Notes: generated by a model from the letters alone, not told the origin. DNA of 64,000 nt from Gordius sp. MW1 (GCA_964036665.1 OZ038531.1:5332168-5396167); one strand, 5' to 3'. Shown: positions 11,422-24,211, counted from the first letter of the stretch. Numbers and translations: made by a program.

Positions 11422-14002
11422 TAGGGCTGCACCGATATCAAATTTTTAACCGATACCGATACTACCGATATTTAAATAAATATACCGATATTTTACATCT
11501 TATAAAAATGACACCTGTTAATATTTATAAAGCTTTATTTTAAATATTCTAAATTTTTTTTCATAAATAGTAATTTTTCAATAGTCTCCGGTAGAAGAGA
11601 TCTTCTATGTGGACTATCAATATCACCAGTTATACTAAAAATAGATTCAGAAGGGAGAGATGTGGCGGGTGACGACAGATATTTTCTGGCCAGTGTTGCT
11701 AATATTGGCAAATCGGAACTATTTGTTGCCCAATATTCTAATGGATTTACATATGATCCCATTGATGTCTCGTTTATGATTCTATTACCCTTGTAAATTG
11801 GTGTTTTGAGATATAGGTCTAATTCCAATAAACACGGATCACCTTAAAATGAAAATTAATATTAGCTAAGTAAATATATCTATGATGATGTTTGTATCAA
11901 TAGTTCCAGCCATTGAATCCACTGTTTCATTATATGTATCCCATATATTAAATTTCTTTGTTTTCGTAAGTTGTTTCACAGGTAGTAATGGTTCGTCGTT
12001 CTCTTAATAATTATTTTAGAAGTACAATTATATACCTTACCTGGCAAAATAGGTGTAGATGAGGACGCCACATTACTTTCAATATCCTTATATGCTTTAA
12101 CTAACCGTGATCTATACTCAACAGATCCAGGCAAGAAAATATTTTTAAATCTTGGATCCAAAATTGTTGCTATGACAAAATTGTCATTTTGGTATATGTA
12201 TGAAAACCTATTTATAAATAAGCTATTACAAATCCTTGGTAAATATATAAATTACCTTTCAAATAATTCATTTGTCATGGTTGTTCTAAATTGTTTTAAA
12301 CACATATCAGAAATATTATCATATGTAGCTAATTCTTTCTTTAAAATTTCAACAAAAGGTATAGTCACACTTATTAAACAATTGGTGTAACTCAATTCCT
12401 TTGTAACTCTAAAGAAAGGTTCCAAGGCGTACATCAATTTCTCCATGAGGATCCATTCATCAGTATCTATAAACACAGGAACAGTGTTTTGTAGAGTATA
12501 CAGAGTTAAAGCCTCCTTCTGTTCCAATAACCTTTCAATCATTAGATAGGATGAGTTCCAGCGTGTGGGCTCATCTTGAATTAATTTGTGTTGGGGTAGG
12601 TTAAATTTCATTTAAATTTTATCCAATTTAAAATTTGATAGGGAGGAATGTTTAAAATGGGTCACTAAACTTCTTGACTTTGTTAGAAGATTAGGTATAT
12701 TCTCTTGCCCTAACAGGCATTTTTGTATAACTAATTGAAGGGAGTGAGCAAAACAGGATAACTTTCATGATTTGATAGTCTACAGCCTGCTACTATATTC
12801 CTACCATTATCTTTAACGATAAGATGAACAGAATTTTTCTTTATTCCCCAATAGGTAAATAAATCTGCTATCAATGAAGAAATATTGATAGCAGTGTGGT
12901 TATCATTATATACTGTAGTATTTAATGTCCTCTCCTCTGTTTAAAATGATATTTGTTGTCTATATAATGTGAAGTTAGACAAAACAAAGAATCTTGACCA
13001 GAATCACGGGTCCATATATCAATTGTAAAGCTTAGGTGCTTTTCAGCACTCAGCTCAATTTTTTGTGATAAATCTTCATAAGATATATTTAATAAACTGG
13101 TGAAATACCTCCTACTGGGGATTGTATATTGGGGAGATAAATGATTTATTAAATTAACAAATTTTTTGTCAGACACTACAGATAGTGGTTGGTTGTCTTT
13201 ACAGATCATCTCTAATATTAATTGATGTATAATTTTGGAATTGTGATTATTAATATCCCACTTTTTTACATTGTTGAAAAGGTCTTTAATTTTTGGTTGA
13301 ACTAATTTGGAATCAGATTTGAAGTTATTATCAGTCAATGTCTTTGATTTCTCCTCTAATAATAGTTGTTTATATTTTATTGGATGATTATTAAGGATAT
13401 GTTTTCTAAGATTTGTGGTGTTAAAATTAATTGATGTCTTGCCACCTCTTAAAACTTTTTTATTGCAGTTATCAATTGTACAGGCTGCAATATGTGCTGA
13501 GTTCTCATCAATTATAAAATAATTCCAAATTAATGACTTGCTTTTAGACCTAAATATAATTTAATTTAAATAAAGTCAATGTAAGGCCATTTGAATTAAT
13601 AATACACAAATAGAATGTTATTCTAATTTAAAATATTTTAAATGCTTTGTTGATAAATATTAGATAATATTAATATATATATTAAAAATCGTATATACAA
13701 TATATAATATAAAAATAAATACATTATATTATAAATTTTAAATATAAACTAACTTACATAATAATATAAATAAGTGGTGGTAGAAATTTGAATGAATGAA
13801 TCAATGAAAAAATAAATTAGATTTAACAGCAATTAAGTAAAATTTAATTTAAAAAGTATATAGATATACAGCTCTAACAAATATAAAATATTTGTAAAAA
13901 AAGTTTCAAGTATCGGTATCGGTATCGGTCGATTAATAACCGATACCGATATCGTTAAAAAATCGTGATATCGGTACCGATACCGATATCGGTGCAGCCC
14001 TA
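11422..14002 (-). mobile_element. hAT transposon, CCGATACCGATATCGG word family, 2581 bp
   Basis: Perfect 18-base terminal inverted repeat TAGGGCTGCACCGATATC. The 8-bp duplication ATTAGGAG (11414-11421 and 14003-14010) is exactly the gypsy RT sequence it split. The word ACCGATACCGAT or ATCGGTATCGGT is repeated three to five times inside each end, denser at the right end. A hAT transposase is coded on the minus strand. This is the least deleted hAT in the window and the only one with most of a transposase. Confidence 0.95.
11535..13560 (-). pseudogene. hAT transposase (ZBED type), fragmented
   Basis: Read from 13560 down: a BED-like zinc finger (AACTIDNC then HILNNH), the alpha-helical N-terminal domain (IKDLFNNVKKWD.., SRRYFTSLLNI), the first catalytic segment FTIDIWTRDSGQDS with its Asp, the TRWNSSYLMIERL block at about 12570, DPRFKNIFLP at about 12155, and the C-terminal dimerisation domain PLEYWATNSSDLPILATLARKYL at about 11740. 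Frame breaks occur between blocks (near 12922, 12252 and 11976), and the segment from about 12620 to 12920 is poor. The order is that of ZBED/hAT-Ac transposases. It appears inactive, though it may have been the helper for related elements. Confidence 0.88.
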
Positions 14003-14010
14003 ATTAGGAG

Positions 14011-16151
14011 GCATGGAGGGGGTAGCGGTATACATTGATGATATACTAATCGCGGGGGTAACGGATGAAATCCACAACGAGCGGTTACTCAAAGTACTAG
14101 AAACGTTACAAAAATGGGGTTTCGTGCCAAATATTTCTAAGAGCATCTTGTGGGCGAAGGAAGTAACATTTTTGGGATATGTAATAAGTAACAAGGGAAT
14201 TCAAATCAACGACAATAAAGCCGAACTGGTCAAGCAGTGGAAAAATTTAACAAACAAAAATGAAATAAAATCGTTCCTGGGGTTAACAGCATATTTTTCA
14301 AAGTTTATTAAGGACTACGCCAAAATCGTGCACCCGATTCAGAAACTCAAAAAAAACGTGCTGTACCACTGGGGTGGAGATCAACAAGACGCATTCGAAG
14401 CCATCAAGTCCGCGCTTACTAAAGCCCCCGTACTGGCATACTTTAATGGAGATTGGGAGACTGGCCTGGTCGTAAACGCCTCTGGTATAGGGTTAGGGGC
14501 CATCTTACAGCAACGAGCACCAGGGGAGAATTGGAGAGTGGTGGCCTATGCTTCAAGAGCGTTAAACGATAGCAAAAGCCGGTATTCGACGATCGAACGA
14601 GAGGCCCTTGCGGTGGTTTATGGACTAAAAAAGTTTAATGAATATATACAAGGACGAAGCGTTCAATCATGACGGATCATAGACCCCTAGTATATATATT
14701 CGATCAGAGCAAAGGGGCAAGGAACAATGGTCACCACGTTTAACTAGGTGGGCGCTCATGGTATCAGGCTACACGACCAAGTTTAGTACAACAAGGGATC
14801 CGAAAACGCGGCAGATTTCTTGTCTAGAAAACCGAGCGAAAACGCGTATCAGGTTAGCGAGGAAATGCCAGAAGACTCGACGAATCCGTTTATATCATTG
14901 GACGTAGTAAGACAACACACCTTGGATGACCCGGGGCTGCAACAATTAAAAGAGTGGATTAGAGGTAAACAAAACACAATGGTCGAGTATGGGCTACGCT
15001 CACCTTCCAAAGTTACACAAAGCCAAAAGCTTAATATTTTACAAAGGACGACGAATACGGCTAAGTTACGAGGAGCGGTACTCCAAAGATTACATAGGGG
15101 CCACGTGGGTATCAAGCCGATGCAAGAAGTGGCGGGGCAGTATATATGGTGGCCTACTCTAGACGATGACTTATTGAGCGTAGCGAAAGGGTGCCAGAAT
15201 TGCAATTACACTGCCGCGGCGGCGAAGAAGGCACCGTCGTGGGTTCAAGTACATATCGATATCATGGGTCCTCTCAAGGGTAAGTCATACCTGGTGATGG
15301 TGGACAATAGCTCGAAATGGGTAGAAGTGTTTAAATTAGAAGACACCACAGCGACCACCATTAAAAAAACTTGCCGAAACGTTTGCTAGATTTGGAAATC
15401 CGCCATGGTTAATATCAGATAACGGCCCGCAATTTAAGGGCAGGAATTACAGAATTTTTGCAAGATGAGAGGGATTAATCAGCGATGGACAGCTCCTTAC
15501 CATCCTGCGTCTAACGGTCTGGCAGAAAGATATGTACGAGTAATTAAAGAAGCCATTATTAGAAACGAGTCGGAAGTAGGGCTAAGTAGATTTTTAGAAA
15601 ACTACAGATCTACAAAACACCCCACAACCAATAAAAGCCCAGCAGAGGTGATGCTAAAAAGGCGTATGCGAACCGAATGGGAGGTATTGAGGGAAACCGT
15701 ACCACAACAATGGGTAGAGACCGGGAACCCGCGGATGTTCAACGTAGGAGACTTGGTTTGGGTACGTATGTTTTTAAGACCAAGCAAATGGGTAGAAGGC
15801 ACGATAAAAGCCAAGCACGGTAGTCGGTCCTACGATGTATGGGCACAGGGAAGAAAACACCACCGACACGTGGATCAAGTAAGGAAACGGAAAATCTTAG
15901 ATTGGACCACACTGGGACAAGAGAACGGGTGGCCGCAAAGGATATCATCAGAAAGGGAAGCGGGAATAAGTACTATAAGGGAACAAATGCAAAACCAGTC
16001 AGGAACGCCCAGAGAAGAACCTAGAAGGGAACAAATTCAAAAACAGTCAGGAACGCCTAGAGAAGAACCTAGATACCCGCAGCGTAGTCGGAAACCGCCA
16101 GCATTCCTTAAGGATTTTGTCTGTGAAAAGGGGGGAACTGTAGAGAGGTAA
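14011..16151 (+). pseudogene. Ty3/gypsy copy A pol, 3' half
   Basis: Continues exactly where the 5' half stops once the hAT and one ATTAGGAG are removed. RT motif AVYIDDIL (catalytic YIDD) at about 14028, RNase H LVVNASGIGLGAIL at about 14467 (the usual first Asp of VDAS is Asn here), TDHRPLVYIF at about 14672. Integrase: His-Cys finger HRGHVG..CQNC at about 15095-15205, core Asp in HIDIMGPLKG (15250), ISDNG (15413), and NGLAERYVR with the Glu (15511). Frameshifts near 14668, 14780, 15000 and 15365. The stop TAA (16149-16151) lies inside the 3' LTR. Confidence 0.92.
16126..16138 (+). promoter_or_regulatory. Polypurine tract, gypsy copy A
   Basis: AAAAGGGGGGAAC sits immediately before LTR 2. 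This is the plus-strand priming site of reverse transcription. Copy C has the same tract before LTR 5. Confidence 0.8.
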
Positions 16152-16324
16152 TTGGAGTGCGAAGTGCCTCATGTTGTTTACCGATGTGTTGTCAATCTAA
16201 TTATCGTTAATTGGTTGTATGCGGAATGTATTATATACGTTGGATATACACGTTTTTACTCACTTTCTATTATTGTATCGCTTCGAAACCTGTCTGTAGT
16301 AAATAAAGATCTTCAACTCCAATA
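16139..16324 (+). repeat. Gypsy array LTR 2, shared by copies A and B
   Basis: 186 bp, TGTAGAGAGG..AACTCCAATA. It is at once the 3' LTR of copy A and the 5' LTR of copy B: the copy B primer site follows directly and no flanking host DNA intervenes. Its last 17 bases (GATCTTCAACTCCAATA) match the copy C LTRs rather than LTR 1 or LTR 3. Confidence 0.92.
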
Positions 16325-16355
16325 GTGGCGACGTAAAGGATAAGCTTACGCGGGA

Positions 16356-19300
16356 ATGCAGAAATATAAAACAACGGCTAACATCGACGCTTTTATAACA
16401 CAATTTGAGCTATTCCTAAGGAGCAATAAGACGGAGACAGATGAGCAAAAAGCAGCTCTATTATTAACCAGCCTTGATGGGGAGGCGTTCCAAATAATAC
16501 TAGAGGATTATAGACCGCAAGAGTTGACAGGAATTACATATGAAGAAGCTAAATTCGGTTAAAAAATTATTCTAAAGGAATTCATGCGCGAGGGCAAAGA
16601 GGTACGAATTCTCAAAGGTCCGACAAGGCCAGGGAGAGAAGATAGACACGTACGCTAATAGACTCAAGGCCTGAGCTAACAGCTGCAACTTCGGAAACGA
16701 AGAATTGCAGAACAGAATCGTCGACCAATTCATTATAGGATTGCGCGATAGAAGCTTACAGGCGAGACTGTTGGCAGAAAATGACATCAAATGGGACCGC
16801 TTACGCGAGCTGGCGTTAACGGCCGAGACGATAAACGGGGGGCTAAGCACTTTGCAAGACGGGTCAGAAGAGGCGTGGAGCGTAGTGGCGGGACGAGAAG
16901 CGTGGCCTGGGCCGGTCCGAATTCCCAGGTTAAAACATGCTTTAGATGTGTTAACTGTAGATATATATTAATAACGAATTATTCCAATGCATCTTCGATA
17001 CCAGCGCCACGGTATCGATAATACCGGCGCGAAGATGGGCGAAGGAGATCCCACGCAACAAAGAGCCCGTCCCGACGGTGTACGCGTACGGCCACGGAAA
17101 TAAAGATCGTAGCCAAAGTGCAAGCTGATGTCCGAATGGGGGACACGAGAAAATTGCTGTCGTTATTAATAGCAGACGTAGCTGGGCCGCCGTTGTGTGG
17201 GATCGATTGGATCCAAGAATTTGAGCCCGAAGACGAATTCGTTGGAACTCCAGAGCTGCGGCGGAGCGGTTCGCGGTTAACTACGTAGAAAGACCGAAGG
17301 ATTCCAAGTCCGCGATCCGGCACGTGATGAAGCAATGGGAGGGCCAGCTAAACGAATTTTCAAAAGCAGTCAAGGGAATAACGGTGGAAGTACCGTTAAA
17401 AGAGGGCATAGATCCCGTATTTATCCCCGCACGAAGGGTGCCGATGGCGTGGAAGAAAGAAGTAGAAGAAGAGCTGGACAAATGGGTCAGAGACGGGGTG
17501 ATAGAACCGATCGATTTCTCAAGATGGGCCAGTCCAGTAGTACCCGTGAAAAAAAGCGATGGGACTCTTCGTTTATGTATTGATTACCGGTTTACTATAA
17601 ACAAATACGCTCAAGGATTGTTGTACCCCTTACCCAAAATCGACGATTTGTTAAATAAACTCGATAACGCGTGTTGTTTTACTAAGCTGGACCTAACAAG
17701 CATATACAACTCGAATTAGGTCCAGAAACGAGCCAGCGATTGACTATCTCCACGCACAAGGGCCTATTTAAAGTTAACCGAATGCCTTTTGGCTTAAATT
17801 GCGCCTCGGCGATTTTCCAAAAAACAATGGATCAGATATTAGGAGGCATGGAGGGGGTAGCGGTATACATTGATGATATACTAATCGCGGGGGTAACGGA
17901 AGAAATCCACAACGAGTGGTTACTCAAAGTACTAGAAACGTTACAAAAATGGGGTTTCGTGCCAAACATTTCCAAGAGCATCTTGTGGGCGAAGGAAGTA
18001 ACATTTTTGGGATATGTAATAAGTAACAAGGGAATTCAAATCAACGACAATAAAGCCGAACTGGTCAAGCAGTGGAAAAATTTAACAAACAAAAATGAAA
18101 TAAAACCGTTCCTGGGGTTAACAGCATATTTTTTAAAGTTTATTAAGGACTACGCCAAAATCGTGCACCCGATTCAGAAACTCATGAAAAAAAACGTGCT
18201 GTACCACTGGGGTGGAGAACAACAAGACGCATTCGAAGCCATCAAGTCCGCGCTTACTAAAGCCCCCGTACTGGCATACTTTAATGGAGATTGGGAGACT
18301 GGCATGGTCGTAGACGCATCTGGTACAGGGTTAGGGGCCATCTTACAGCAACGAGCACCAGTGGAGAATTGGAGAGTGGTGGCCTATGCTTCAAGAGCGT
18401 TAAACGATAGCGAAAGCCGGTATTCGACGATCGAACCAGAGGCTCTTGCGGTGGTTTATGGACTAAAAAAGTTCAATGAATATATACAAGGACGAAGCGT
18501 TACAATCATGACGGATCATAGACCCCTAGTATATATATTCGATCATAGCAAAAGGGGCAAGGAACAATGGTCACCACGTCTAACTAGGTGGGCGCTCATG
18601 GTATCAGGCTACACGACCAAGTTTGTGTACAACAAGGGATCCGAAAACGCGGCAGATTTCTTGTCTAGAAAACCGAACGAAAACGCGTATCAGGTTAGCG
18701 AGGAAATGCCAGAAGACTCGACGAATCCGTTTATATCATTGGACGTAGTAAGACAACACACCTTGGTCGACCCGGGGCTGCGATAATTAAAAGAGTGGAT
18801 TAGAGATAAACAAAACACAATGGTCGCGTATGGGCTAAAACGCTCCTACGAAAAAAACCTGCCAAAGTTACACGAAGCCAAAAGCATAATATTTTACAAA
18901 GGACGACGAATATTAATTCCGGCTAAGTTACGAGGAGCGGTACTCCAAAGATTACATAGGGGCCACGTGGGTATCAAGCGGATGCAAGAAGTGGCGGGGC
19001 AGTATATATGGAGGCCTACTCTCGACGATGACTTATTGAGCGTAGCGAAAGGGTGCCGGAATCGCAATTACACTGCCGCGGCGGCGAAGAAGGCACCGTT
19101 GATAGAGTGTCAACCTAGCCATAAACCGTAGGTTCAAGTACATATCGATATCATGGGTCCTCTCAAGGGTCATACCTGGTGATGGTGGCCAATAGCTCGA
19201 AATGGGTAGAAGTGTTTAAATTAGAAGACACCACAACGACCACCATTATAAAAAAACTTGCCGAAACGTTTGCTAGATTTGGAAATCCGCCATGGTTAAT

Positions 19301-20026
19301 ATCAGATAACGGCTCGCAATTCAAAGGGCAGGAATTACAGAATTTTTGCAAGATGAGAGGGATTAATCAGCGATGGACAGCTCCTTACCATCCTGCGTCT
19401 AACGGTTTGGCAGAAATATATGTACGATTAATTAAAGAAGCCATTATTAGAAACGAGTCGGAAGTAGGGCTAAGTAGATTTTTAGAAAACTACAGATCTA
19501 CAAAACACCCCACAACCAATAAAAGCCCAGCAGAGGTGATGCTAAAAAGGCGTATGCGAACCGAATGGGAGGTATTGAGGAAAACCGTACCACAACAATG
19601 GGTAGAGACCGGGAACCCGCGGATGTTCAACGTAGGAGACTTGGTTAGGGTACGTATGTTTTTAGGACCAAGCTAATGGGTAGAAGGCACGATAAAAGCC
19701 AAGCACGGTAGTCGGTCCTACGATGTATTGGCACAGGGAAGAAAACACCACCGACACGTGGATCAAGTAAGGAAACGGAAAATCTTAGATTGGACCACAC
19801 TGGGACAAGAGAACGGGTGGCCGCAAAGGATATCATCAGAAAGGGAAGCGGGAAAAAGTACTATAAGGGAACAAATGCAAAACCAGTCAGGAACGCCCAG
19901 AGAAGAACCTAGAAGGGAACAAATTCAAAAACAGTCAGGAACGCCTAGAGAAGAACCTAGATACCCGCAGCGTAGTCGGAAACCGCCAGCATTCCTTAAG
20001 GATTTTGTCTGTGAAAAGGGATGAAC
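16356..20026 (+). pseudogene. Ty3/gypsy copy B gag-pol
   Basis: Gag starts at 16356 and is broken near 16555. The protease region near 17000 is also frameshifted. RT runs from about 17324 (LDLT at 17690 has lost several bases, so AYLQL is missing), through YIDDIL at about 17868, RNase H with an intact VVDASGTGLGAIL at about 18306 and TDHRPLVYIF at 18510. 17740-18786 is a single open stretch of 348 residues. Integrase follows in pieces: HRGHVG..CRNR (second Cys changed to Arg) near 18958-19065, ISDNGSQFKG at about 19300, NGLAEIYVR. It ends FVCEKG just before LTR 3. Not functional. Confidence 0.92.
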
Positions 20027-20213
20027 TGTAGAGAGGTAATTGGAGTGCGAAGTGCCTCATGTTGTTTACCGATGTGTTGTCAATCTAATTATCGTTAATT
20101 GGTTGTATGCGGAATGTAATATATACGTTGGATATACACGTTTTTACTCACTTTGCTATTATTGTATCGCTCCGAAACCTGTCTGTAGTAAATAAAGTTC
20201 CCCAACACTAATA
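20027..20213 (+). repeat. Gypsy array LTR 3 (outer 3' LTR)
   Basis: 187 bp ending CCCCAACACTAATA like LTR 1, and followed by the target duplication AATAT (20214-20218). Its first half (GCCTCATGTTG, GGTTGTATGCGG) matches LTR 2, while its second half (CTTTGCTATT, GTTCCCCAACAC) matches LTR 1. Confidence 0.92.
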
Positions 20214-20218
20214 AATAT

Positions 20219-21010
20219 AATATAATACTCCAAACCAGAATAATGTGAATTTAAATAGAAGAATAATTAATATTTTTAGGAATTTTATATACATAACTTT
20301 ATTCTGGAGCACATAGTAATTATTCCTAAAAAAATATCCTCATTATTTTATCATGGCAATCTAACACATATCTTATATACCAAATACTATAGTTGTTGAA
20401 TATTCCAAAAGAAATCTTCAAACGTAAATATGTTTCAAATAGCCAGAAACATGTTACAGTATTTTAAACACTTTAACACTCAGATTTGTTTTAGTTATGA
20501 TCATCATGAAACAATTTAAATAAAATAGCATGTTTTGAGCCCGGTTCGCACGCCTCTTTTACTGAGTTAAGTTTATAACAGCGTTGCTTTTATAAATTTC
20601 ACCTGCTTTTTCCTAGCATTCATGTTATAATTTTTTCCTTTGGCTGCATAATATAACACCTTTGAAATTTAATTCCTTTAAAATAATGGTAATTTATATT
20701 GGATATAAGTTCATAAACTAATTATTTAATATACCACTCAAGCCTTATAAAGGTCATTTTCTAACTATCAGATCGCATTATGATTTTATGAAGGGGCTTA
20801 TTGGCTATCGCAGAATGTCATGGGTTAAAAATCAAAATTTTAAACCATGTGTTTGTAAATCATCTGTTGCTACAAAAATCACGGGAACGCTTCTGCTCAT
20901 CTCGATTAAAACGCAGCTCAACTAGGGTTATGCGACATATAATCTAAAATGAAATTGCCAATGCAATACTGCGCCATGTAATAAAACGAATTATATTATC
21001 GCACATTTTT
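20219..21010. other. AT-rich stretch, nothing recognised
   Basis: Host sequence after the gypsy array. No coding or repeat signal that I can support. Confidence 0.45.
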
Positions 21011-21033
21011 CCGGTGCCGTTTGCTAATATGAG

Positions 21034-21410
21034 ACCTTCAAGTACTGTATTTTATATTTTTGATGTTATAGAATGTTTAGGTCAAACATCTTCTGCTATC
21101 AGGCCGAGCCCTCTACCAAACATTCTAACTCAACCACCTTTTAGGGTCTCTGGGGGTTTCATATTCAGAAATCCCTTACCTTCAAGTACAGTATATCTTA
21201 TTTTTGATGTTATAGAATGTTTAGGTCAAACATCTTCTGCTATCATGCCGAGCCCTCTACCAAACATTCTAACTCAACCACCTTTTAGGGTCTCTGGGGG
21301 TTTCATAATCAGAAATCCCTTACCTTCAAGTACAGTATATCTTATTTTTGATGTTATAGATTGTTTAGGTCAAACTTCTGGTGCAATCATGTCAATCAAC
21401 TCCTGTACCT
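21034..21410. repeat. Tandem repeat, about 144-bp unit, 2.6 copies
   Basis: CCTTCAAGTAC starts units at 21034, 21179 and 21323; the third unit is cut short. Units are over 90 percent alike by eye. Because 144 is a multiple of three, a 160-residue open frame (21014-21496, +) runs through the array and repeats a 48-residue block (DVIECLGQTSSAI.., PFRVSGGFI). No family is recognised, and the frame could be a by-product of the period. Confidence 0.85.
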
Positions 21411-21499
21411 TGTACATATTTGCTATATTTCAAATAAAGTTGTTTAATTTATCCCAAAAAATGTGTTTTATGCTTAAGGTTTATATATTTATTTGATCT

Positions 21500-22080
21500 G
21501 TTTTATATTTTATGAATTTTATTTAGCTTTAAATTCTTTTAATAATTATTTATTATCTAACTAATTAATGAATGATCCCTTTATAATTATATAAGACAAT
21601 TTTATTTTTTTGTTGTCATACTAATAAAATAACCATATTTCTTTTACAGTTTTAAAATATAAAGTTAAAAATTAAGTAATTATTTTTGCATTAGCTACTT
21701 ATTTGTTTAAACCTTATTACTTTGTTATGATATGGCCTGTTTTATAATTTCATATATAATATTTTTTTGGGCAGCAGTTTAAATTTCAATAATGCAAACC
21801 TTACATTAAATTATTATATTAAAATATGTAAAAGGTGCCCTTTTAACAAAAGTTAAAGTGCTTTTAAGGATAATTAAGCAATTAACACTTTTTACTATTA
21901 CTATGAGCTGTGTTATCACAATGCACACAACTATGCATATTGTTAAGTCACATGGTAATTTGTTGATTTTTTTACCTTAATGATTTTTAAATCATATTAA
22001 GTAATATAATTAACCGTTTATTAAGGCTAGATATAATCATTTAGTGTCCTAGTAATCATGTAAAATATTGAAGTATAAAT
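21500..22080. other. AT-rich stretch, nothing recognised
   Basis: No gene seen. Confidence 0.4.
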
Positions 22081-22200
22081 CAAAATGTTGAGACTAGATA
22101 TAGGGTTGAAAGGTAGTTTATTATTTGTGCTTTGCCCCTTCAAAATGTTGAGACTAGATATAGGGTTGAAAGGTAATTTGTTATTTGTGCTTTGTCCCTT
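22081..22200. repeat. Exact-length 60-bp tandem duplication
   Basis: CAAAATGTTGAGACTAGATA begins identical-length units at 22081 and 22141, with only about three mismatches. A recent local duplication. Confidence 0.93.
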
Positions 22201-22395
22201 AATAATTTGAAAGCAAAGTACCACTTTAGAAAATATTTTAAATTTACATTTTGCCTATATACATAATAATATAATAAAAGAACAATGTGACTTTACAACA
22301 TTTAATAACTCACCTTAATGATAATTTAAACAACTTATAAAAATCTTGTGCGTAATAAGGCCAATGATTATATTTGGAAAGCTAGAGTCTTGTGA

Positions 22396-22462
22396 CATAG
22401 GCGTAGCCAGGATTGCTTCAAGGGAGGGATTTTCACTAATTAAGGGGGGGGGGTCAATTTTG
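22396..22462. mobile_element. CATAGGCGTAGCCAGG MITE, one end only
   Basis: The family terminus CATAGGCGTAGCCAGG at 22396-22411 is followed by a G tract at 22445-22453. The opposite end is not found, so this is a truncated or decayed copy. Confidence 0.55.
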
Positions 22463-23700
22463 TGACAAAGAATTTTGATTAAACAAAAACTAATTAAAAT
22501 TATATAAATTTAATATATGTGATGGGTATTTGGTGAAAAATATCTTCAGAGACGCAAATTGCTAAGAGCTCCTTCCAATTTTTCACATGTTGAAAATGCT
22601 CAATATTAATCATAAATATGTTAGTCTTAAACAGAATTTTATATCTTCCAACAAGTAACGCACCGTTAAGTTTTCACTAGTAGCACTTGAAACTGAATAA
22701 AACCATTTATGATAACTTGAAGCTGAATAAAACCATTTATGATAATTAAAACTCTATACAAGGTTAATTTTATATAACTAAATATACCTATTTTAGGTAA
22801 TTTTTCATGATCCTCTTTATTAAAAAATAAAAACTTTTCAAATCCTGTCATTTATAAATGACAAGATCTATAAATAAATATTTATGCGTTCATTTAACAT
22901 TGATTTTAATGTCCCACCTCTTTTAAACAGTATATAAACAAGCACTAACGCTTAAAAAATCATTTATATTAATTTATTACGACACTCTTCTTTTCTTTAC
23001 TCTCATCTCTATAAATTCTTATATAGATTACCTTCCCCTCTCCTCAAAAAACTATTACTGCACATTGTATGAATTAAAGAATATCAAATAGGTAGTAAGT
23101 TTGTTCCATGTAGTGTATGTAATATTTAATAACTAAACACATTAAAAAGTATAAGCCTTTTTTTAATATTCATATCTTTTTTATATATTCGTAATAGTAC
23201 ATATATTATATATACATATATGAATATGAAAACTGAATTACAATTGGTAATTTTTTTGCTAATAACAAATCTTATATAAAATTTAATTCATTCGCTTGCT
23301 AATCTATATCGTATTATATTGACAATTTAAAATGTATAAATATATAATGAAATAACATTAGCACATTTAGTTATTAAAAAAATGCCAATTATTATATGAT
23401 TTAAATAATTTCACCTATAACTTACTTTATTATAATTTTACATGATTTAAATAATTTCACCTATTATTATAATTAAGAAATATTTTATAATATCTATTTC
23501 TTATAACCTTACTATATAATGCATTACTTTATTCAATTATATTTTTCACTTTAAATATCTAAGATGGATGTCTTATTTGTGTCCTTTAAGTGGGCTGCGT
23601 TTAATTGAGTTGAGCTGGATTCGAATTAATTTTTAATGTGGAATTTATGTTATGACGTCATTATGTGGATTTGAAAAATTAGTATCCTTTATAAATCAAG
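22463..23700. other. AT-rich stretch with a small tandem duplication
   Basis: A 30-bp unit (CTTGAARCTGAATAAAACCATTTATGATAA, R = A or G) occurs twice at about 22685-22744, and an ATTTAAATAATTTCACCTAT phrase twice at 23400-23465. No coding exon is recognised upstream of TAX1BP3. Confidence 0.45.
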
Positions 23701-23710
23701 ATATTAATTT

Positions 23711-24211
23711 ATGGATATCTACAATCACGAACCGGGTCAACCAGTGAAATGTTTAAGTGTAAAATAAGATTTCATTACATCTAACATTTTTAGATTCCAG
23801 TCAAAGCAATAAAAAATATAAATGGGCAGTCAGTGTTGTCATGTGGTTTTAAAATAGGTGGAGGGATTGATCAAGATCCAAATCTTGCACCATTCAAATA
23901 TCCTGACAAGGTAAATATTATATCATGCATTAATTTAAATTTAATATTTTGGTTATTAATATGATAACCTTTAAACTATTTTTGCATCCAAATTTAAAAA
24001 GGGAATATATATTACTGCAATTGAAGAAGGAGGACCAGCTTATGTATGTGGATTACAAATACATGATAAAATTTTGCAAGTTTTTATTTTAAAACCTAAT
24101 TAATATGATTGTTAGGTCAATGGTTATGATTTCACAATAGTTACACATAAAAAGGCAGTGGATTATATTAAAAAATTTGATACTCTTAAAATTTTAATTT
24201 TACGTCAGTAA
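23711..24211 (+). CDS. TAX1BP3: TAX1BP3/TIP-1-like single PDZ domain protein
   Basis: Four exons: 23711-23758, 23794-23910, 24002-24079, 24116-24211; 112 residues, close to the roughly 124 of the family. Introns are 35, 91 and 36 bp, all GT-AG and all in phase 0. The protein is almost entirely one PDZ domain. It opens MDIYNHEPGQPVKC and then has the carboxylate-binding loop SCGFKIGGGIDQDP (about residues 32-45), GIYITAIEEGGPA, GLQIHDKILQVNGYDFTIVTH and LKILILRQ. The family normally caps C-terminal peptides of partners such as beta-catenin and Rhotekin, acting as a scaffold inhibitor; that role here is by homology. The start is the first ATG giving the conserved PGQPV. An AATAAA overlaps the stop codon (24210-24215). 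Confidence 0.93.

Noticed and set aside
23744..23758. Alternative first-intron donor GTGAAA after PGQP in TAX1BP3
   Set aside because: It keeps phase but loses the conserved VKCLS segment; GTAAAATAAG at 23759 is a better donor and gives a better family match.
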